Source of the DNA: Citrobacter amalonaticus Y19
Lineage (GTDB): Bacteria; Pseudomonadota; Gammaproteobacteria; Enterobacterales; Enterobacteriaceae
DNA length: 64,000 nt
Reading direction: 5' to 3'
Assembly (NCBI RefSeq): GCF_000981805.1
Contig: NZ_CP011132.1
Span: 3,534,001-3,598,000 of the forward strand
The position numbers and the translations under genes are program-made. How positions within the stretch are numbered: the stretch's first letter is position 1; every line of letters begins with the position of its first letter. The notes under the pieces were generated by a model, which worked only from the letters and a program-made list of their open reading frames with translations, had not been told where the DNA came from and did not search any database. Positions 60,830 to 64,000 of this stretch are shown piece by piece.

Positions 60830-60854
60830 GTCGGATAACAAATGGCTATCCGAC
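60830..60854 (-). terminator. Hairpin after the lsrK-cupin transcript
   Basis: GTCGGATA-N9-TATCCGAC is a perfect 8-bp stem, 34 bases past the cupin gene stop on the minus strand, followed there by a weak U-rich stretch (TGTTTCGTTG). It probably ends the lsrK-cupin message. Confidence 0.55.
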
Positions 60855-60887
60855 CGTTGATGTCTGTTTATTAATAAATCCCAAAAA

Positions 60888-61238
60888 CTAATACCCGGCC
60901 GGTTCGACAGGATGGCTGTCACCCGGTATATGGGGGGATTTCACAAAGACGCCTTTCCACGGCACATCCCCGTTGTTCACCAGAAAATGCGCTTCACCGG
61001 GATCGCAGTGCAGAACATCCCCCGAGCCTAACGTGTAGGGCTCACCGTTCAGGTACAGCGTCACTTCGCCTGCCAGGGTATAAAAAATTTCACAGGCTTC
61101 GATGTGCTGATGATTGGGAAAAGACTGACCGGGCTGGAGCATGACGACGCCCATGTCGCATACCGGACCGCGAATGAGGTATTTCGGCCCACTGTCGCCA
61201 AAACGGTACTCATGCTGCGCTTCATTCGATTTAATCAT
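60888..61238 (-). CDS. Small cupin-domain protein downstream of lsrK
   Basis: A 116-residue single-cupin protein. Motif 1 is PNHQHIEACEIFYTLAGEVTLYLNG with likely metal ligands His43, His45 and Glu50; motif 2 is LHCDPGEAHFLVNNG with His84. It starts 12 bases after lsrK and shares its transcript. It may be an isomerase, a sugar-binding protein or a sensor for AI-2 derivatives. It is not part of the E. coli lsr set that I know, so its role is open. Confidence 0.82.
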   Translation of the reverse strand: MIKSNEAQHEYRFGDSGPKYLIRGPVCDMGVVMLQPGQSFPNHQHIEACEIFYTLAGEVTLYLNGEPYTLGSGDVLHCDPGEAHFLVNNGDVPWKGVFVKSPHIPGDSHPVEPAGY

Positions 61239-61250
61239 GACGATCTCCTG

Positions 61251-62843
61251 TTATAAACCCGGCGCTTTCCACAACGAGGTGGTCAACCCGTGATCGACCA
61301 GACCTAACTGCTCCTGATATACCGCCTGCCATTTCTCACGCGATTCCTGATAAAGCGCATGCTTTTCTTTGTCCGGCACATGCTCTCGCTCCCAGCGCAC
61401 CAGTCGCTCGCCGGTTTCGGCCATGGATGACCAGATCCCTGCCCCGACGCCGGCGGCAATCGCGCAGCCCAGCGCCGTTGCCTCTTTGACCACCGGAACG
61501 TTGACCGTCAGCCCTGACACGTCTGCCAGAATCTGGCTCCAGAGTTTGCCTTTCGAGCCTCCCCCGGCAAACACCAGCGACGTGGGATGGATCCCGGTAA
61601 AATCAGCGATTTGCTGCAAGTTGCAGGTCGATACAATGGCCGCATTCTCTTCCAGCGCGCGGAACAGCGTGGCCTTATTGCATTTTTCCGGATCGATAGA
61701 CAGGTTGATGAACGAAGGGGCAGCGTGATACCAGCTTTTGAAACGCATCCGGTCAGAGAAAATCGGCATCACCCCCCATGCGCCTGCCGGTACCCGGGAA
61801 GCCATCTCCTCCAGAAGCGTGTAGGCGTCGATACCCAGACGCTCGGCTATCAGCTTTTCTTCGGCGCAGAACGCATCGCGGAACCAGCGCATCGTCAGGC
61901 CGGTAAAAAAGCTGATGGATTCGGTTTGTACCATCCCCGGAATGACGTGCGGATTAATACGCACGTTCATCTCAGGATCGACAATCGGCGCGGGTAAATT
62001 CACTACCTGCTGCCAGAATGTTCCGCCCAGGACGGCGGTTTGCGCCGGACGTACGACCCCAAGGCCGAGGCAGCCCAACTGAACATCCCCGCCGCCCACC
62101 ACCACCGGCGTGCCTGCTTTCAGCCCGCACTGGGCAGCAGCCTGCGCCGTCACCCTTCCCAGCAACGTCCCGGTCTCTTTTACCGGTGAGAGAATATCCG
62201 ACCGCAGTCCGGCCATCTGTAGCAATGACGGCTTCCAGTCGCGCGTTTTGAGATCCAACAGGCCCGTGGTTCCGGCATTGGAAGGATCCACCGCCAGCTC
62301 GCCGCTGAGCATGTAGGCCATCCAGTCGCTGATCATCGTTACCGTCGAGGCGCGACGATAGATATCCGAACGATGATGTGCCAGCCAGAGCAGACGCGGG
62401 ATGGCGCTCAACGCCAGCGTCTGACCGGTGCTGCGATAGACCTCGCTTTCGAAGGTGTAGTCGTGGATCTCCTTAAGCTCGCTGACTTCCCGTGCCGCTC
62501 TGGCATCGACGTTGGCACAGGCCCAGACGGGCGTTCCCTCTGCGTCATAGACCACAATGCCTTCGCGCATCGAACAGGCGGAGACGGCGGCAATCGCTTC
62601 CGGCGCAATCCCGGCGTTATGTAATGCCTGACGGATGCATTCACAGGTCAGCTGCCAGTTTTTCCCCAGATCAAACTCCATTGAGCCGGGAACATCCGGT
62701 ACGGCAAGGTGCCGCCATTCCGCTTGTCCCGCCGCGATTTGTTTGCCTTCCAGGTCGAAAATCACAGCGCGGACGCTTCCGGTTCCGGCGTCCAGTGCCA
62801 TCAGGTAATGTGCTGATTCAGAGAGGGTACAGAGTCGGGCCAT
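61251..62843 (-). CDS. lsrK: Autoinducer-2 kinase LsrK
   Basis: A 530-residue FGGY-family kinase, near-identical in sequence and equal in length to E. coli LsrK. The N-terminal phosphate loop is [16 protein letters not shown], and the second-domain nucleotide motif is [22 protein letters not shown]. It phosphorylates imported AI-2, trapping it in the cell and producing the inducer of LsrR. It lies 108 bases after lsrR on the same strand, with GAGGA before the ATG. The intervening bases show no terminator. Confidence 0.97.
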   Translation of the reverse strand: MARLCTLSESAHYLMALDAGTGSVRAVIFDLEGKQIAAGQAEWRHLAVPDVPGSMEFDLGKNWQLTCECIRQALHNAGIAPEAIAAVSACSMREGIVVYDAEGTPVWACANVDARAAREVSELKEIHDYTFESEVYRSTGQTLALSAIPRLLWLAHHRSDIYRRASTVTMISDWMAYMLSGELAVDPSNAGTTGLLDLKTRDWKPSLLQMAGLRSDILSPVKETGTLLGRVTAQAAAQCGLKAGTPVVVGGGDVQLGCLGLGVVRPAQTAVLGGTFWQQVVNLPAPIVDPEMNVRINPHVIPGMVQTESISFFTGLTMRWFRDAFCAEEKLIAERLGIDAYTLLEEMASRVPAGAWGVMPIFSDRMRFKSWYHAAPSFINLSIDPEKCNKATLFRALEENAAIVSTCNLQQIADFTGIHPTSLVFAGGGSKGKLWSQILADVSGLTVNVPVVKEATALGCAIAAGVGAGIWSSMAETGERLVRWEREHVPDKEKHALYQESREKWQAVYQEQLGLVDHGLTTSLWKAPGL

Positions 62844-62951
62844 CGTTTTTGTCCTCGGCTTATTATATCTGTCAGGTCGTCAATGCTTTCTCCATGGTAC
62901 AAACGGAAATTCTGTTACTCCCCCGCCGCGCGCCTGCACGGCAGATACGCA

Positions 62952-63908
62952 TTACTGCCCGCTGACAATGGCGGCGGCAGTTTCCTGGTCGGTGACCAGT
63001 GCGTTGATATAACCCCCTTTCATCGCTGCCGCGATCGCTTCTGCTTTATTCACTCCCCCGGCGACGCCGATCACGGTCGGGATCGTCTTCAGGGTATTGA
63101 GGGTTAATCCGATCAGTTCATCGTGGATCTTCATCTCCGGGATCACCTGCCCTTCGCCATCGAAGAAGTACCCCAGAATGTCGCCCACCGCCCCTTTACG
63201 GCCAATCATCAGTTGTTCACCCTTAGTGATATAGCCTGAGCGAATAATGGTGGCCTCATCTTTCTGGTTGATTGCGCCGATACCGACAATCGCCGCATCG
63301 GCAGCCTGGGCGGCCAGCAGGACATCCTGGACGCTGTTTTCATTTTTTAACGTCTGGGCAATCTCCGCAGAGGAAGCCCGAAGCGGCGCCGGAATAATAC
63401 TGACCGGACAGGCCGCGTTGAGTTGCCCAATCCCGGTCATGTAAGGTCCCACGCCACCCGACAGCGTCACCAGGCGAATTTGCTGAGCAGAGATAAACCC
63501 ACTCAACCGTTTTAAGGTATTCATGGTCGCCTCGCCGAAGCCTGCCGCCAGAATCTGCTGCGGCTGAAGTGACTCCATCAGCATATGCGCGGCGCCGATA
63601 CCCAGGCGAACGCACGCATCCGCGCCGGGGAGTCCCGGGATGACCCGCACATTGTTCAGGTCAAAACGGCGACGTAATTCGGTTTCATATTCCAGACAAC
63701 CTTCAAAGCGAGAATTAATCTGCACGCGAATAATCCCGGACTGATGCCCCTTCTCCAGCAGCCGCGACACCTTAAGCCGCGTCAGCCCCAGCCTGTTGCT
63801 GATGTCGCTCTGCGTCATACCGTCGTGGTAATAGAACCACGCAATGCGCGCCACCAGCTCTTCTTCACACATCCCTTGCTCGGAAATCATCGGGTCATTA
63901 ATAGTCAT
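62952..63908 (-). CDS. lsrR: Lsr operon repressor LsrR
   Basis: A 318-residue SorC/DeoR-type regulator, near-identical to E. coli LsrR (317 residues). [27 protein letters not shown]. The sugar-phosphate domain follows ([46 protein letters not shown]). It represses the lsr genes until phospho-AI-2 binds. I start it at the ATG at 63908, which gives the N-terminus MTINDP as in E. coli (MTINDS); an upstream frame to 63962 exists but would cover the operator region. Confidence 0.96.
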   Translation of the reverse strand: MTINDPMISEQGMCEEELVARIAWFYYHDGMTQSDISNRLGLTRLKVSRLLEKGHQSGIIRVQINSRFEGCLEYETELRRRFDLNNVRVIPGLPGADACVRLGIGAAHMLMESLQPQQILAAGFGEATMNTLKRLSGFISAQQIRLVTLSGGVGPYMTGIGQLNAACPVSIIPAPLRASSAEIAQTLKNENSVQDVLLAAQAADAAIVGIGAINQKDEATIIRSGYITKGEQLMIGRKGAVGDILGYFFDGEGQVIPEMKIHDELIGLTLNTLKTIPTVIGVAGGVNKAEAIAAAMKGGYINALVTDQETAAAIVSGQ

Positions 63909-63923
63909 CATTCTGTCTTCACT

Positions 63924-63992
63924 TTGAACATATCGAATTTCTGAACACAATTGTTCATTCATTGGTCGTTAATAACTGTGATTAAACCCACA
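63924..63992. promoter_or_regulatory. LsrR operator and CRP site in the lsr divergent promoter
   Basis: TGAACA-CAAT-TGTTCA (63942-63957) is a perfect inverted repeat, with a further TTTGAACA half-site at 63923-63930. TGTGATTAAACCCACA (63977-63992) is a CRP site with one mismatch to TGTGA-N6-TCACA. The E. coli lsrR-lsrA region also contains LsrR and CRP sites. The window ends here, so the divergent lsr transport operon is presumed to follow. Confidence 0.7.
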
Positions 63993-64000
63993 TTTCAGTG

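Noticed and set aside
1..64000. CRISPR arrays, tRNA or rRNA genes and insertion sequences
   Set aside because: No regularly spaced repeat-spacer pattern, no cloverleaf-like sequence and no transposase frame was noticed by eye; a tRNAscan-SE and ISfinder run would settle it.

Overview
The window reads as a chromosomal segment of an enterobacterium close to Escherichia and Salmonella, most likely Citrobacter or a near relative; the genus is inferred, the family is well supported. Many genes are near-identical in length and sequence to named E. coli genes (tsr, btsT, yjiX, yjiA, yjiS, yjiR, mdtM, yjiN, yjiM, yjiL, yjiK, yjiJ, xynR, yagH, yagG, yagF, lsrK, lsrR). REP-type repeats sit between genes, as is usual in enterics.

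Bases 1-28300 follow the E. coli lgoR-tsr-yjiJ neighbourhood with swaps. lgoR (5' end outside the window) is followed by a TRAP transporter (dctPQM) where E. coli has lgoD and lgoT. Next come tsr, an LDH2-type dehydrogenase, and the pyruvate-transport locus btsT-yjiX-yjiA, with three BtsR-type boxes and a perfect CRP site upstream. A marR-hlyD-DUF2955 efflux operon occupies the place where E. coli carries hsdRMS/mrr. After it lie yjiS, yjiR, an AraC regulator, a LysE/RhtB exporter and mdtM, then an inserted transporter/MetC-like lyase/LysR unit, yjiN, a DUF2164 gene, the yjiM-yjiL-DUF3343 iron-sulfur module, yjiK and yjiJ.

Bases 28300-48740 are dominated by a complete type VI secretion system (T6SS). 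Two operons diverge from an AT-rich, palindrome-bearing control region at 40917-41285. The leftward arm is tssB-tssC-hcp-tssE-tssF-tssG-clpV-(GNAT)-vgrG-MORN protein, with a LecA-like protein beyond. The rightward arm is tssJ-tssK-tssL-tssM-tssA-DUF4280 spike protein. Together these encode sheath (B/C), tube (Hcp), baseplate (E/F/G/K/A), membrane complex (J/L/M), tip (VgrG plus PAAR-like DUF4280) and recycling ATPase (ClpV). No Fha/PpkA/PppA regulators and no classical toxin domain are visible, so the non-core genes in the cluster are the best cargo or immunity candidates.

Bases 48740-63960 hold three catabolic or signalling units: a predicted sigma-54 unit (PrpR-like activator diverging from a CoA-transferase, an HMG-CoA-lyase-family enzyme and an MFS transporter); the xylonate/xyloside unit xynR-yagH-yagG-yagF without yagE beside it; and the AI-2 quorum-sensing genes lsrR-lsrK followed by a small cupin gene. 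The window stops in the lsr divergent promoter. In E. coli K-12 these neighbours lie at distant map positions, so the segment is rearranged or mosaic relative to that genome. No rRNA, tRNA, CRISPR array, insertion sequence or integrase was seen.
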